From Acidimicrobiales bacterium (lineage in GTDB: Bacteria; Actinomycetota; Acidimicrobiia; Acidimicrobiales; GCA-2861595), in NCBI GenBank assembly GCA_036262515.1, contig DATAIT010000053.1, forward strand, positions 1-32,346: a stretch of 32,346 nt of DNA. Reading direction: 5' to 3'. A program made the translations under genes and the position numbers. Below the pieces are notes generated by a model, which was not told the DNA's origin, did not search any database, and was given only the letters and a program-made list of their open reading frames with translations. Each line of letters opens with the position of its first letter. Positions within the stretch are counted from its first letter, which is position 1. Of this stretch, positions 21,450-31,400 are shown one piece after another.

Positions 21450-24400
21450 ATGGCGATGCGGGTCGACTGGGTGCGATACGGCCGGCCTGCGGCCATTGCG
21501 CTGCGGGCCGCCGTCGCCGCCGCCAAGGGCGACGAGCCCCTGGCACCGGTGACCGTCGTGGTACCCACGAACCACGTGGGGGTGGCCAGCCGCCGCCTGA
21601 TCGGGACCGGGTCGCTCGGGCCGGCGTGCGGGCGGGGCGTGGGGGTCACCGCCGTCGACTTCCTCACTGTCGCCCGCCTGGCCGAGCTGCTGGGCGCCCC
21701 CGCGCTGGCCGCCGCCGGTCGCCGGCCGGTGTCCACCCCGGTGCTGGCCGCAGCCGTGCGCGCCGAGCTCGGGTCCGACCCCGGCGTGTTCGGGCCCGTC
21801 GCCGGGCACACCGCCACCGAAGCGGCCCTGGTCGGTGCCTATCGGGAGCTTCGCGATGTCTCCCCCGGCGCCGCCGCCGCCGTGGCCGCCCAGGGGGCGC
21901 GGGCGGCCGACGTGATCCGGGTCTGCCAGGCCACTGCACGCCGACTCGCCGCCGGGTGGTACGACGAAGTCGACCTCGCCGACGCCGCCCGGCTCGCCCT
22001 GCCCGGGGCGCGGGGCCGTCTCGGCCCGCTCCTCGTCTACCTGCCCCAGCGCCTCTCCCGGTGGGGAGCCCGCCTCCTCATCGCGGCCTCCGACGTCACC
22101 GACGTACACGTGCTGGCCGGCACCACGGGCGTGCCAAAGGCCGACGCAGAGGTGCAGGAGTCGGTCCGACGCCTCGCGGCAGGCGCGGGGGGCCCGCCCC
22201 GTGCCGACGAGGGCGGCTTCGCTACGGCGGGCGGCACGAGCGCCGGGCCGGACGCGGTCGGAGCGCCCTTCCTTCCCGATCCCGCCGCCGGGGGCGCCGC
22301 GGCGGCGGGCCGCACTCGTATCGTCACCACGTCCGATCCCGACGATGAGGTCCGCCACGCCGTCCGGGCGGTGGTCGATGCGGTCCGAGCCGGCACCCCC
22401 CTCGACCGCATCGCCATCCTGCACGCCGGGCGTCAGCCCTACGCCCGGCTGGTGCACGAGCACCTGGGAGCGGCCGGAATCGCCGTCAACGGCGCCGCCG
22501 TCATCCCGGTCGCCGGGCGCGTCGCCGGTCGGTCCCTCCTCGAGCTGCTGGCCATGACGGGCACGGGCGTCCACCGCAAGGACCTGTTCGCGTGGCTGGC
22601 GGCCACGCCCACCCGCCACGACGGCCGGCCCACTCCGGTGGCGGCGTGGGAGCGGCTGTCGCGGCGGGCCGGGGTGGTGGCGGGCAGGGACCAGTGGGAT
22701 CAGCGCCTCGTGCGCCTCGGCGACGAGCTCGAGGCCCAGGCCGTCGCCGCCGAGGCGGAACCGGAGGCGCCCGCGTGGCTTGCCGACCGCCGCCGAGAAG
22801 ACGCGGCGCGGGCCCGCTCCCTGCGCGGCTTCGTCCTCCGGCTGCTCGACGAGATCGACGCTGCCGCCGCGCACGTCCGGTCCTGGGCCGTGCACGCGGC
22901 ATGGGCGGCGACGTTGCTCGACGACGTGGTCGGGGGTGCGTCCGAGCGACGGTCGTGGCCGGCCGACGAGCGGGCGGCGGCGGAGCGGGTCGACCGCGCC
23001 CTCGACCGGCTCGCCGCCCTCGATGCGGTGGAGGGCGAGGTCGGGCTCGACGTCTTCGCCCGCACGCTCGAGCTCGAGCTGGAGTCGGACCTCGGGCGGG
23101 TGGGCCGCTTCGGCCGAGGCGTCCTGGTCGGCGACGTGAGCATGGGGCTCGGCCTCGCCCTCGACCTGGTGGTCGTGCTCGGTCTGGTCGAGGGGGCGTT
23201 CCCGGCCCCCGTGCGCGACGACTCGCTCCTGGCCGACGTCGAGCGTGAGGCGGCCGGCGGCGAGCTCCCCCTCCGGCGCCAACGCGTCGACCGCCAGCAC
23301 TGCCAGCTGCTCGCCGCACTGGCCGCCGGCCGCCGCCATCTCCTGTGCATCCCCCGTGGCGACCTTCGGCGCACGAGCGAGCGGGTTCCGTCCCGGTGGG
23401 CGCTCGACACCGCCTCGCAGCTGGCCGGTCGGCGCCTGTGGTCGCCCGACCTCCACGCCGCCGTCGAGCCCTGGCTCACCCATGTGCCGTCCTTCGGCGC
23501 CGGACTTCGGGTCATGACCTCCCCGGCCACCGACCAGGAGCACCGGCTCCGGAGCCTCCTGGGCGGCATCGACGTCGACGACGCCGCGCTGCGAGCAGGA
23601 CGTGCCGTCGTCGCCGGCCGGCGCAGCGACTGCTTCACCCGCTTCGACGGTCACCTGGCCGGGCTCGCCATCCCATCGCCCGCCGATCGGGTCACCTCGC
23701 CCACCCGCCTCGAGCGGTGGGCCGCCTGCCCGTTCGGCTACCTGCTCGAGCACGTGCTCGGGGCCCGCCCGGTCGAGAACCCCGAGGAGCAGCTCACCAT
23801 CTCGCCCCTCGACCGGGGCAACCTGGTCCACGAGGTGTTGGAGGCGTTCCTGGAGCTCGTGCTCCGACGACCACCGCAGGATCGGCCCGAGCCGAGCGAG
23901 CCCTGGTCGGAGGCCGACCGCAAGACGGTGGCGTGGCTCGGGAGGAAGCGCTGCGACGAGTACGAGGCCAGGGGACTGACGGGCAAGCCCATCTTCTGGC
24001 GCCGGGACCGGGACGCCATCCTCGCCGACCTCCAGCGGTTCGTCGACAAGGACGACGAGCACCGGCGTACGCACGGCACCCGGCCGCTGGCGGCCGAGCT
24101 GGCCTTCGGGATGCCCGACGCCGGGCTCGACGCCGTCGCCATCCCGCTGCCGGACGGGAGATCCGTGCGCTTTCGCGGGCGGGCCGACCGCGTCGACCTG
24201 GCTGACGACGCGACCGTCCACATCGTGGACTACAAGTCCGGGAGCGCCAAGAGCTACAGCGGCTTGTGCGCCGCCGACCCCGACCTGCGGGCCACCCGGC
24301 TCCAGCTCGCGGTTTACGGGGCGGCCGGATTCCGGCTGCTGGCCGACCTCCCCGACGGGGTAGACGCGTGCGGCGTCAGCGCCGAGTACTGGTTCATCTC

Positions 24401-24716
24401 CGCCAAGGGGCGCTTCGAGAGGATCGGCTACGTGGTCACGTCTGAGGTTCTCGATCGCGTCGGCCGGAACCTCGCCGTCGTCGTGGCCGGCATCGAAGCC
24501 GGCGTCTTTCCGCCCCGGCCGGTGGCCACCAGCACGGCCCTGTGGGTCGACTGCCACCCCTGCGACCCCGACGCCCTCGGCACGACCGAGCTGCGCCGGG
24601 CCTGGGAGCGCAAGCGCGCCCAGCCGGCCCTCGCCCCCTACGCCCGCCTGGCCGAGCCGCTCGCCGACCCGGCCGACGAGCTGACGATCGAGGAGGACGC
24701 CGCCGGTGGCAGCTGA
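21450..24716 (+). CDS. AddB-like subunit of a helicase-nuclease, PD-(D/E)XK domain
   Basis: The 1,088-residue protein resembles AddB: a UvrD-like but P-loop-less N-terminal region (VTVVVPTNHVGVASRR in place of Walker A), a middle segment with GPPGR-free low-complexity linkers, and a C-terminal RecB-type nuclease. Nuclease motifs are LERWAACPFGYLLEHVL, RGNLVHEVLEAFLEL, FRGRADRVDL and HIVDYKSGSAK (catalytic Asp/Lys near residue 927). It acts with the AddA-like partner in resecting double-strand breaks for recombination. AddB nucleases usually hold a [4Fe-4S] cluster with one upstream Cys and a C-terminal CxxCx5C. Here Cys at about 759 and CHPC (about 1034-1037) are present, but the last position is Gly (DPDALG). 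Its stop lies inside the start of the next gene. Confidence 0.87.
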   Translation: MAMRVDWVRYGRPAAIALRAAVAAAKGDEPLAPVTVVVPTNHVGVASRRLIGTGSLGPACGRGVGVTAVDFLTVARLAELLGAPALAAAGRRPVSTPVLAAAVRAELGSDPGVFGPVAGHTATEAALVGAYRELRDVSPGAAAAVAAQGARAADVIRVCQATARRLAAGWYDEVDLADAARLALPGARGRLGPLLVYLPQRLSRWGARLLIAASDVTDVHVLAGTTGVPKADAEVQESVRRLAAGAGGPPRADEGGFATAGGTSAGPDAVGAPFLPDPAAGGAAAAGRTRIVTTSDPDDEVRHAVRAVVDAVRAGTPLDRIAILHAGRQPYARLVHEHLGAAGIAVNGAAVIPVAGRVAGRSLLELLAMTGTGVHRKDLFAWLAATPTRHDGRPTPVAAWERLSRRAGVVAGRDQWDQRLVRLGDELEAQAVAAEAEPEAPAWLADRRREDAARARSLRGFVLRLLDEIDAAAAHVRSWAVHAAWAATLLDDVVGGASERRSWPADERAAAERVDRALDRLAALDAVEGEVGLDVFARTLELELESDLGRVGRFGRGVLVGDVSMGLGLALDLVVVLGLVEGAFPAPVRDDSLLADVEREAAGGELPLRRQRVDRQHCQLLAALAAGRRHLLCIPRGDLRRTSERVPSRWALDTASQLAGRRLWSPDLHAAVEPWLTHVPSFGAGLRVMTSPATDQEHRLRSLLGGIDVDDAALRAGRAVVAGRRSDCFTRFDGHLAGLAIPSPADRVTSPTRLERWAACPFGYLLEHVLGARPVENPEEQLTISPLDRGNLVHEVLEAFLELVLRRPPQDRPEPSEPWSEADRKTVAWLGRKRCDEYEARGLTGKPIFWRRDRDAILADLQRFVDKDDEHRRTHGTRPLAAELAFGMPDAGLDAVAIPLPDGRSVRFRGRADRVDLADDATVHIVDYKSGSAKSYSGLCAADPDLRATRLQLAVYGAAGFRLLADLPDGVDACGVSAEYWFISAKGRFERIGYVVTSEVLDRVGRNLAVVVAGIEAGVFPPRPVATSTALWVDCHPCDPDALGTTELRRAWERKRAQPALAPYARLAEPLADPADELTIEEDAAGGS

Positions 24717-27700
24717 TCCCATCGCCGGGGCCCCCGGCGCAGCGCCGGCCGACCAACCGCAGCGGGACCGGATCTGCGGCGACCTGGGCACGACCCTGTT
24801 CGTCGAGGCGGGCGCCGGGTCCGGGAAGACCACCACGCTGGTCGACCGCATCTTCGCCCTGGTCACCGAGGGCGGGATCGAGCTCGCCGCCATCGCGGCC
24901 ATCACCTTCACCGAGAAGGCGGCGGCCGAGCTGCGCGACCGCATCCGCCGTCGCCTCGAGGAGGCGGCCGCCGGCGACGACGAGGCGGGCCGGCGGTGCC
25001 GCAGGGCGCTCGACCAGCTCGACGGAGCGGCCATCGCGACCTTGCACTCCTTCGCCCAGCGCATCCTCTCCGAGCATCCCATCGAGGCGGGGATACCGCC
25101 CCGCCTCGAGGTGCTCGACGAGGTGACGTCGGGCGTCGAGTTCGAGCGCCGCTGGACGGCGTTCCGCGACGAGTTGCTCGACGACCCGGACCTCGAGCGC
25201 ACCATCCTGCCGCTGCTGGCGTGCGGCGTGCCCCACGGCGCCCTGCGGGCGCTGGCCGTGGCCTTCGAGGACAACTGGGACCTGGTCGCCGAACGGGTGC
25301 CCGCCGTGGGGCCGGAACCACCGGGCGCCCGGGCCGTGCTCGAAGAGGCGCTGGCGGCGGTGGACGCCGTGTGCGCGGCCCGCCGTCACTGCGTGGCGCC
25401 CGGCGACAGCCTGCGCCGGCGCCTGGACGAGATCGCTGCCTACGCGGGAATTCTGCGAAGCGCCAGCGCGGGCGACGGTCTGAACGCCGAGCTGGCCATT
25501 CTCGACGCCCTGAACCCGAAGGCCTCACCGGCGCCGCCGAGCTTCTCGGCAGGAGGGATCGGCAGAAAGGCGAACTGGCGCACCGACCTCCCGACGCTCA
25601 GGGAGCAGGTCAAGCAGGCGGGTGCGGGCCTTGGCGACGTGCGGCGGGCCGTGGCGGTGGCGTGCGCCCAACGCATCGGCGCGGTCATCCGCCGCTTCAC
25701 CCTCGGGGCGGCCGACGAACGGCGGCGATCGGGACGCCTCGAGTTCCACGACCTCCTGGTGCTGGCCCGGGCCCTGCTCCGCGACCCCGAGCACGGGCCC
25801 TCGGTGCGCACGAGGCTGCACCAGCGCTACCAGCGCCTGCTGCTCGACGAGTTCCAGGACACCGACCCGATCCAGATCGAGCTGGCCGTGCGCATCGCCG
25901 CCGGCGACCCGGGCGGCGGCGAGGCGGGTGCACGCCACTGGGCCGATGTGCCGGTGGGTCCCGGCCGCCTGTTCGTGGTGGGCGACCCCAAGCAGTCCAT
26001 CTACCGCTTCCGCCGTGCCGACATCGCCACCTTCCTCACCGCCCAGGCCACGTTCGGAGCCCGTCCCGGCGGCGGCGTCGTCCTCACCGCCAACTTCCGG
26101 TCGGTGTCCCCCGTCGTCGAATGGGTGAACCACGTCTTCTCCGCGCTCATGAGCGAGGCCCCGGAGCTCGACGTGCCGGTGCCGTCGCAGCCTCCCTACG
26201 TCGGCATCGAGGCACACCGTCCTCCATCCCCGAGCGGACCGGCTGTCGCCGTGCTCGGCCGCCAGCCGCACCCGAAGGGCTCGACCGCCGACGCCATCCG
26301 CGCCGCGGAGGCGGCCGAGGTGGCGGCCACCGTGGGTCGGGCGGTGGCCGAGAAGTGGAGCGTCGCCGACCCCAGGGCCCCTGGGGAGTGGCGGGCGGCC
26401 CGCCTCGGCGACATCACCGTGCTCGTCCCGGCCCGCACCTCCCTCCCCTTCCTGGAGAATGCCCTGGAGGCCGCCGCTCTGCCCTACCGGGCCGAGTCGA
26501 GCTCGCTCGTATACGCCACCAGGGCGGTGCGCGACGTCGTGATGGTGCTGCGGGCGGTGGACGATCCCACCGACCACCTGCGGATCGTCTCGGCTCTGCG
26601 CACTCCGTTGCTGGCCTGCGGCGACGACGACCTCTTCCGTTTCAAGGTCGAACGACGGGGTCGGTGGAGCTACCTGAGCACCCAGCCCAGCTCGGTCCCC
26701 GACGACGATCCCGTGCGCGCCGGGCTCGCCTACCTGCGCGCCCTCCACGACCTGCGCCAGTGGTCGGCGCCGTCGGAGCTGCTGGAGAAGATCGTCCGGG
26801 ACCGCCGGGCCCTCGAGCTCGGCTTCGCCGACGGCCGCCCGCGCGACGTGTGGCGCCGCCTGCGGTTCCTCGTCGACCAGGCCCGGGCCTGGTCCGACGC
26901 CACGGGGGGGAGCCTCCGCCAGTACCTGCGCTGGGTCGAGCTGCAGAGCGCGGAGGGCGCCCGAATGGCCGAGGCCGTCCTGCCCGAGACCGACGACGAC
27001 GCCGTGCGCATCATGACCATCCACGCCGCCAAGGGCCTCGAGTTCCCGATCACCATCGTCTCGGGCCTGTCCACCGTGCCGCAGGCCAGGGCGGCGCCTG
27101 CGGAGGTCGTCTTCCCGCCGGCGCCGGCGACGGTGGGCTACCGCCTGGCCGGGCAGGTCACCACCCCCGAGTACGACGCATGGAAGCCCATCGACGAGCA
27201 GATGGGCTTCGACGAGCGGATCCGCCTCCTCTACGTGGCCTGCACTCGCGCCCGCGACCACCTCGTGGTCTCCCTGCATCGCAAGGTGCGGGCGTCGTCG
27301 CCCCCCAAGCCGACTGCTCGTACCAACGCCGAACTGGTCGTGGCCGGGATGGGGCCGATGCTCGACGCGCTGCCCGACGGCGCGCCGTCCGACGGCGACG
27401 AAGCACCCCAGGCGGTCGCGACGGCAACGGCACCGCCGTCGCCCATCCCTGCGTTCCGGGCCTGGGCCGACGAGCGCGCGACCACCCTCGCCCGGGCGTC
27501 GATTCCCACCGTCGTCGCCGCCACCGCCCTCACCGACGACGAGACGCCTGACGCGGAGGGCAATGCCGACCCCGACGCCGACGCTCACCCCCGGAGCGTG
27601 CCCGCCGTCGACACGACGGGCGGCCCCGGCGAGCCGGACGCCGACCCGGGCCTGCGCAAGCGGCCGCGAGACCTCGACCTCCCGCCCTGGCTCAAGGGCC

Positions 27701-28239
27701 GGTACGGCACGGCCGTGGGTCGAGCCGTGCACGGGGTGCTGCAGGCGATCGACCTGGCCGGCGGGACCGGCCTCGACGCCGCCGTTGCCGCCCAGTGCGA
27801 GGCGGAGGCGGTACCCGACCGAGCGGACGACGTCCGCCGCCTGGCCGAGGCCGCTCTCCGGTCGCCCTCGGTGCGGGAGGCAGCGGGTTGCGCCCACTGG
27901 CGGGAGGTCTATGCCTGCACCCCGGTCGCCGGCGATCGTCTCCTCGAGGGCTACGTCGACCTCTTGTACCGCACGCCCGAGGGACTGGTGATCGTCGACC
28001 ACAAGACGGCATCCACCGCCGATCCGGCCGAGCTCGACCGCAGGGTTGAGGCGTACCGGCTCCAGGGAGCGTCCTACGCAGTGGCCGTCGGCGCGGCCAC
28101 GGCCGAGGACGTCGTCCGCGTCACGTTCGTCTTCCTCACGCCGGAGGGCGCCGTCGAGCGCCACCTCGACGACCTGCCCGGATCGATGGACCGCGTCCGC
28201 GAACTGGTCGCAGCGGGCCGGGAGATGACCACCGACTGA
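24706..28239 (+). CDS. AddA-like UvrD/Rep helicase with C-terminal nuclease
   Basis: This is a 1,177-residue SF1A helicase-nuclease. Helicase motifs run in order: Walker A EAGAGSGKTTTL (about residue 36), Ia ITFTEKAAAELRDRI, II LLLDEFQDTDPIQIEL (about 380), III VGDPKQSIYRFRRAD, IV LTANFRS, V IMTIHAAKGLEFPITIVSG and VI RIRLLYVACTRARDHLVVS. A C-terminal PD-(D/E)XK nuclease follows, with GRAVHGVLQAIDL, EGYVDLLY and VIVDHKTAS (about 1082-1103). It would unwind and cut DNA at broken ends with the AddB-like partner before RecA loading. GTG 24706 overlaps the upstream gene by 11 bases, so the pair is translationally coupled. An acidic, Pro/Ala-rich linker (about 895-985) precedes the nuclease. RecB-like naming is an alternative; there is no RecC/RecD gene beside it. 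Confidence 0.92.
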   Translation: MAADPIAGAPGAAPADQPQRDRICGDLGTTLFVEAGAGSGKTTTLVDRIFALVTEGGIELAAIAAITFTEKAAAELRDRIRRRLEEAAAGDDEAGRRCRRALDQLDGAAIATLHSFAQRILSEHPIEAGIPPRLEVLDEVTSGVEFERRWTAFRDELLDDPDLERTILPLLACGVPHGALRALAVAFEDNWDLVAERVPAVGPEPPGARAVLEEALAAVDAVCAARRHCVAPGDSLRRRLDEIAAYAGILRSASAGDGLNAELAILDALNPKASPAPPSFSAGGIGRKANWRTDLPTLREQVKQAGAGLGDVRRAVAVACAQRIGAVIRRFTLGAADERRRSGRLEFHDLLVLARALLRDPEHGPSVRTRLHQRYQRLLLDEFQDTDPIQIELAVRIAAGDPGGGEAGARHWADVPVGPGRLFVVGDPKQSIYRFRRADIATFLTAQATFGARPGGGVVLTANFRSVSPVVEWVNHVFSALMSEAPELDVPVPSQPPYVGIEAHRPPSPSGPAVAVLGRQPHPKGSTADAIRAAEAAEVAATVGRAVAEKWSVADPRAPGEWRAARLGDITVLVPARTSLPFLENALEAAALPYRAESSSLVYATRAVRDVVMVLRAVDDPTDHLRIVSALRTPLLACGDDDLFRFKVERRGRWSYLSTQPSSVPDDDPVRAGLAYLRALHDLRQWSAPSELLEKIVRDRRALELGFADGRPRDVWRRLRFLVDQARAWSDATGGSLRQYLRWVELQSAEGARMAEAVLPETDDDAVRIMTIHAAKGLEFPITIVSGLSTVPQARAAPAEVVFPPAPATVGYRLAGQVTTPEYDAWKPIDEQMGFDERIRLLYVACTRARDHLVVSLHRKVRASSPPKPTARTNAELVVAGMGPMLDALPDGAPSDGDEAPQAVATATAPPSPIPAFRAWADERATTLARASIPTVVAATALTDDETPDAEGNADPDADAHPRSVPAVDTTGGPGEPDADPGLRKRPRDLDLPPWLKGRYGTAVGRAVHGVLQAIDLAGGTGLDAAVAAQCEAEAVPDRADDVRRLAEAALRSPSVREAAGCAHWREVYACTPVAGDRLLEGYVDLLYRTPEGLVIVDHKTASTADPAELDRRVEAYRLQGASYAVAVGAATAEDVVRVTFVFLTPEGAVERHLDDLPGSMDRVRELVAAGREMTTD

Positions 28240-28393
28240 GTCCAGGCCTCTCAAACTGCTGCGTCGAAACGGACGAAGCCGCCCAGTCAGGGCTCGATAT
28301 AGGCCACCGTGGCGGATGTTTTGGCCGTGCGTTTCGTGTCACCGTGGCTACGAGGACGGCGCCTGTCGCCTGCCTCTTGGCGAAGCACGACAC

Positions 28394-28399
28394 GGAGGA
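28394..28399 (+). promoter_or_regulatory. Ribosome binding site of the large secreted protein
   Basis: GGAGGA lies 5 bases before ATG 28405. The strong site fixes the start at the residue that begins a signal peptide. The 165-base gap after the addA-like gene holds this site but no clear terminator. Confidence 0.8.
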
Positions 28400-28404
28400 C
28401 TGAG

Positions 28405-31400
28405 ATGCGGGGCGGACTGACTCGGCGGCTGACGGCGGCCGGAGCACTCATTGCGACGCTGGGCCTCGTCATGGTGGGACTGGCGACCGTCCCGTCGGCG
28501 GCCGACCTGGGCGACGCTCCGCCGGCGGAGGCGTTCATCGCCGCCGGTCGAGGCAACCTCGAGGGCACCGAGGTGTTCCAGGACGAGACCGGCCTCCCGT
28601 GCTTCCGGACGACTCGCTCGGTCTTCGGCTTGCGGGGCGTCGGCTCCTACGAGGGCCGGACCGTCTCCGGCGGCCAAGTCGTCTACGGCGCCGAGATCGC
28701 CGCGTCCGGGACCATTCACGGCGACGGCCCCCTCCACGTCGAGGTTGAGAACACGGAGCCCTACTACCACGGCATCACCGGCACCTACGGCACCGAGACC
28801 GGCGGCGGGGCGGGCTGCAACCCCGCCGCCTCCGGGACCCCCATCCCAGCCGAGTTCCGCATCTTCGCCGCCGAGGGCTGGGCCGACACCGACGGCGACA
28901 CCGACGTCGACGTCCTCACCGGCAGTGCCTGGGTCTACCGGGTCGACGCCAACGGCGACAAGGTGCCCTGCCGAGGCATGGGGTCGTTCGCCCGGGGCAC
29001 GCCGGACATCTCCGACACCAACAAGTGGGTGGCCGAGTGGACTCTGAGCGAGGACTGCACGGTCCTTGGCAACGCCGCCGGCATCCCGGGCACGGGCACG
29101 TCTCCGAGGGGCACGTTCCACACCCATCACGGCTCGCACTCGCCGTGCTTCGGCGACTTCTGCCCAAACAACATCAAGGCGGACTACGAACAGTTCCTTC
29201 CCAAGCCCGGGCCCTACCTGGGCCTGAGCGGACCGTCCTCGGCCGCCGTGGGCTGCGAAAAACCCGTCACCCTCACCGCCCGGCTCACCGTCAGCGGCTG
29301 GCCCCAGGCCAACACCGCGGTGTCCTTCGCGGTCGCAGGACCGACGCCGGGCGTGCCCCCCGCCGGGGCAGGGACCACCGACGAAGACGGCAAGGCGACG
29401 TTCACATTCACTGCCGCCCGGGCCGGCGACTACACGGTGACTGCCACCGCCACCTACAACGGCGTCCAGCGCAGCGCCACGCACGTGGTCCACTACCAAG
29501 ACCCGCCACCGCTCAGCGTCGGCTTGGCCGTACCACCCAGGGGGCAGACCGAGGAGGCGGCGACCGTCACCGCCACCGTGACGGACGCCTGCGGCCCCTT
29601 GTCCGGCGCCACCGTCGCCTTCAGCACCGCCTTTCCGTCCCAGGGGGTGCCCTGGACCGGCCAGGCCACCCCCCCGTCGGGCAGTGCGATCACCGACGCC
29701 AACGGCCAGGCGACCTTCAGCTTCACCGGCAGCCGCGCCGGCGACTACCGCGTCACGGCGGCGTCGACTCTCCCTTCGGGAGAGCACGCCGAAGCAACCA
29801 GGACAGTGCCGATCGAGGTCAACACGCTCGAGCGAAGGGACGCCCTTGCGTTCCCGCCGGAGGAGCCAGGGCTCGATCGGGCGATGGTCGACCCGACCGG
29901 CCGCTACGGCTACTTCACCGGTAGCAACCAGGTGAGCAAGATCGACCTGAGCACGTTCCAACGAGTCGGACCGGTGGCGCTCCTCACCGCACCCGACGGG
30001 CTCATCGCGCCCATCAAGTCGGTGGCCATGGACCCCGCGGGCCGCTACGCCTACGTGGGCACCGACTACAACCGCGTCGACCAGGGGTCGAACCAGACCC
30101 ACCGCGTCGGCGCCGTGATCAAGGTCGACCTCCAAGCCATGGTCCAGGTGGCCACGCTCGACCTGCTCGAGGGCGAGACCAAGCTCACGACGGCGCTGGT
30201 CGACAGGTCCGGCGACTTCGCCTACTTCGGAAACGGGGGGACCCCGGGCCAGGTGATCAGGATCGACCTGGGCTCCTTTTCGAGGGCGGGCTCGCTCACG
30301 CTGGGCGCGGGCGAGGAGGATCTCCTGGCGTCGACGATCGACCCGGCCGGCCGGTACGCCTACCTGGGCGTGACCGACAACAGGAACGGCTGGGTGGTCA
30401 AGATCGACCTCGCCACGTTGCGGCGGGTTGGCTCGATCACGCTTGCGGCTGGGGAGGCGGATCCCGTCACCGCCCTGATGGCCCCGAGCGGCGATGCCGC
30501 GTACTTCGGGGAGCAGGGCACGCCGGGACGGGTGGTCAAGATCGACCTCGGCCGGTTCGAGCGTGCGGGAGCCGTCGTCTTCTCTCCGGACGAGCCCATC
30601 GCCGACACTTCGGCGGCGGTGATGTCGCCCACCGGCGACTTCGCCTACTTCTCGAGCGGCGACCGCCAGTACAACAGCGTGACCGGGGAATTCGGACCGG
30701 CGAAGGTGGTCAAGGTCGACCTGCGGTCGTTCCGTCGGCATCATGCCATCGCCATGGGTTCCGGCGAGGAACAGCTCGCGTCCGGCCTCATCGACCCGGC
30801 CGGCGACTACGCCTACTTCGGCACTAGGAACAAGGCGAACACGGTCAGTACCATCCAGCCCGCACCCGACAAGGTCGTCAAGGTCCGCCTCAGGCGCCCC
30901 CCCAACCCGGCGCTGGCGGCCGACGCTGACGCCTACGCAACCGACTACGCCACGCCGCTCACCATCGCCGCCCCCGGCGTGCTCGACGGTGACGTCGACA
31001 ACGGCGACGGCGACCCCCTCGTCGCCGGCCAGCCCACCAAGCCGGCCCACGGCACCGTGGTGCTGAACCCGAACGGCTCGTTCACCTACACGCCCGACAC
31101 CGGTTTCGCCGGCACCGACACCTTCACCTACACCGCCTCCGACGGCATGGACTACTCGGCCCCGGCCACGGTGTCGATCGAGGTGGCCCCGCCTCCCGGC
31201 CTCACCGGCAACGCCTACGGCTTCCGGGCCGACGTGAGCCTGTTCGGCGGGCCGCCGGGGTCCCGGGGCCCGGCGCCCACGGTGGCCCTGGCCTCCGACG
31301 GCGCCGACTCGCCCCGCGACGCCTCGGTCAACAGCGCCGAGGCCGTCTACGGCCCGGCCACCATCTTCAAATCCGGCCCCATCGACGTCCACGCCGAGGG

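Noticed and set aside
20442..25274. Very long open frame on the minus strand opposite the ABC permease and addB-like genes
   Set aside because: It is antisense to genes with full sets of family motifs. Its translation is low-complexity Arg/Gly/Asp/His-rich, a normal shadow of high-GC codon use.
28305..28348. CACCGTGGC occurring twice 35 bases apart upstream of the secreted protein
   Set aside because: A 9-mer of common GC-rich composition; two copies in 165 bases are not convincing as regulator sites without comparison.
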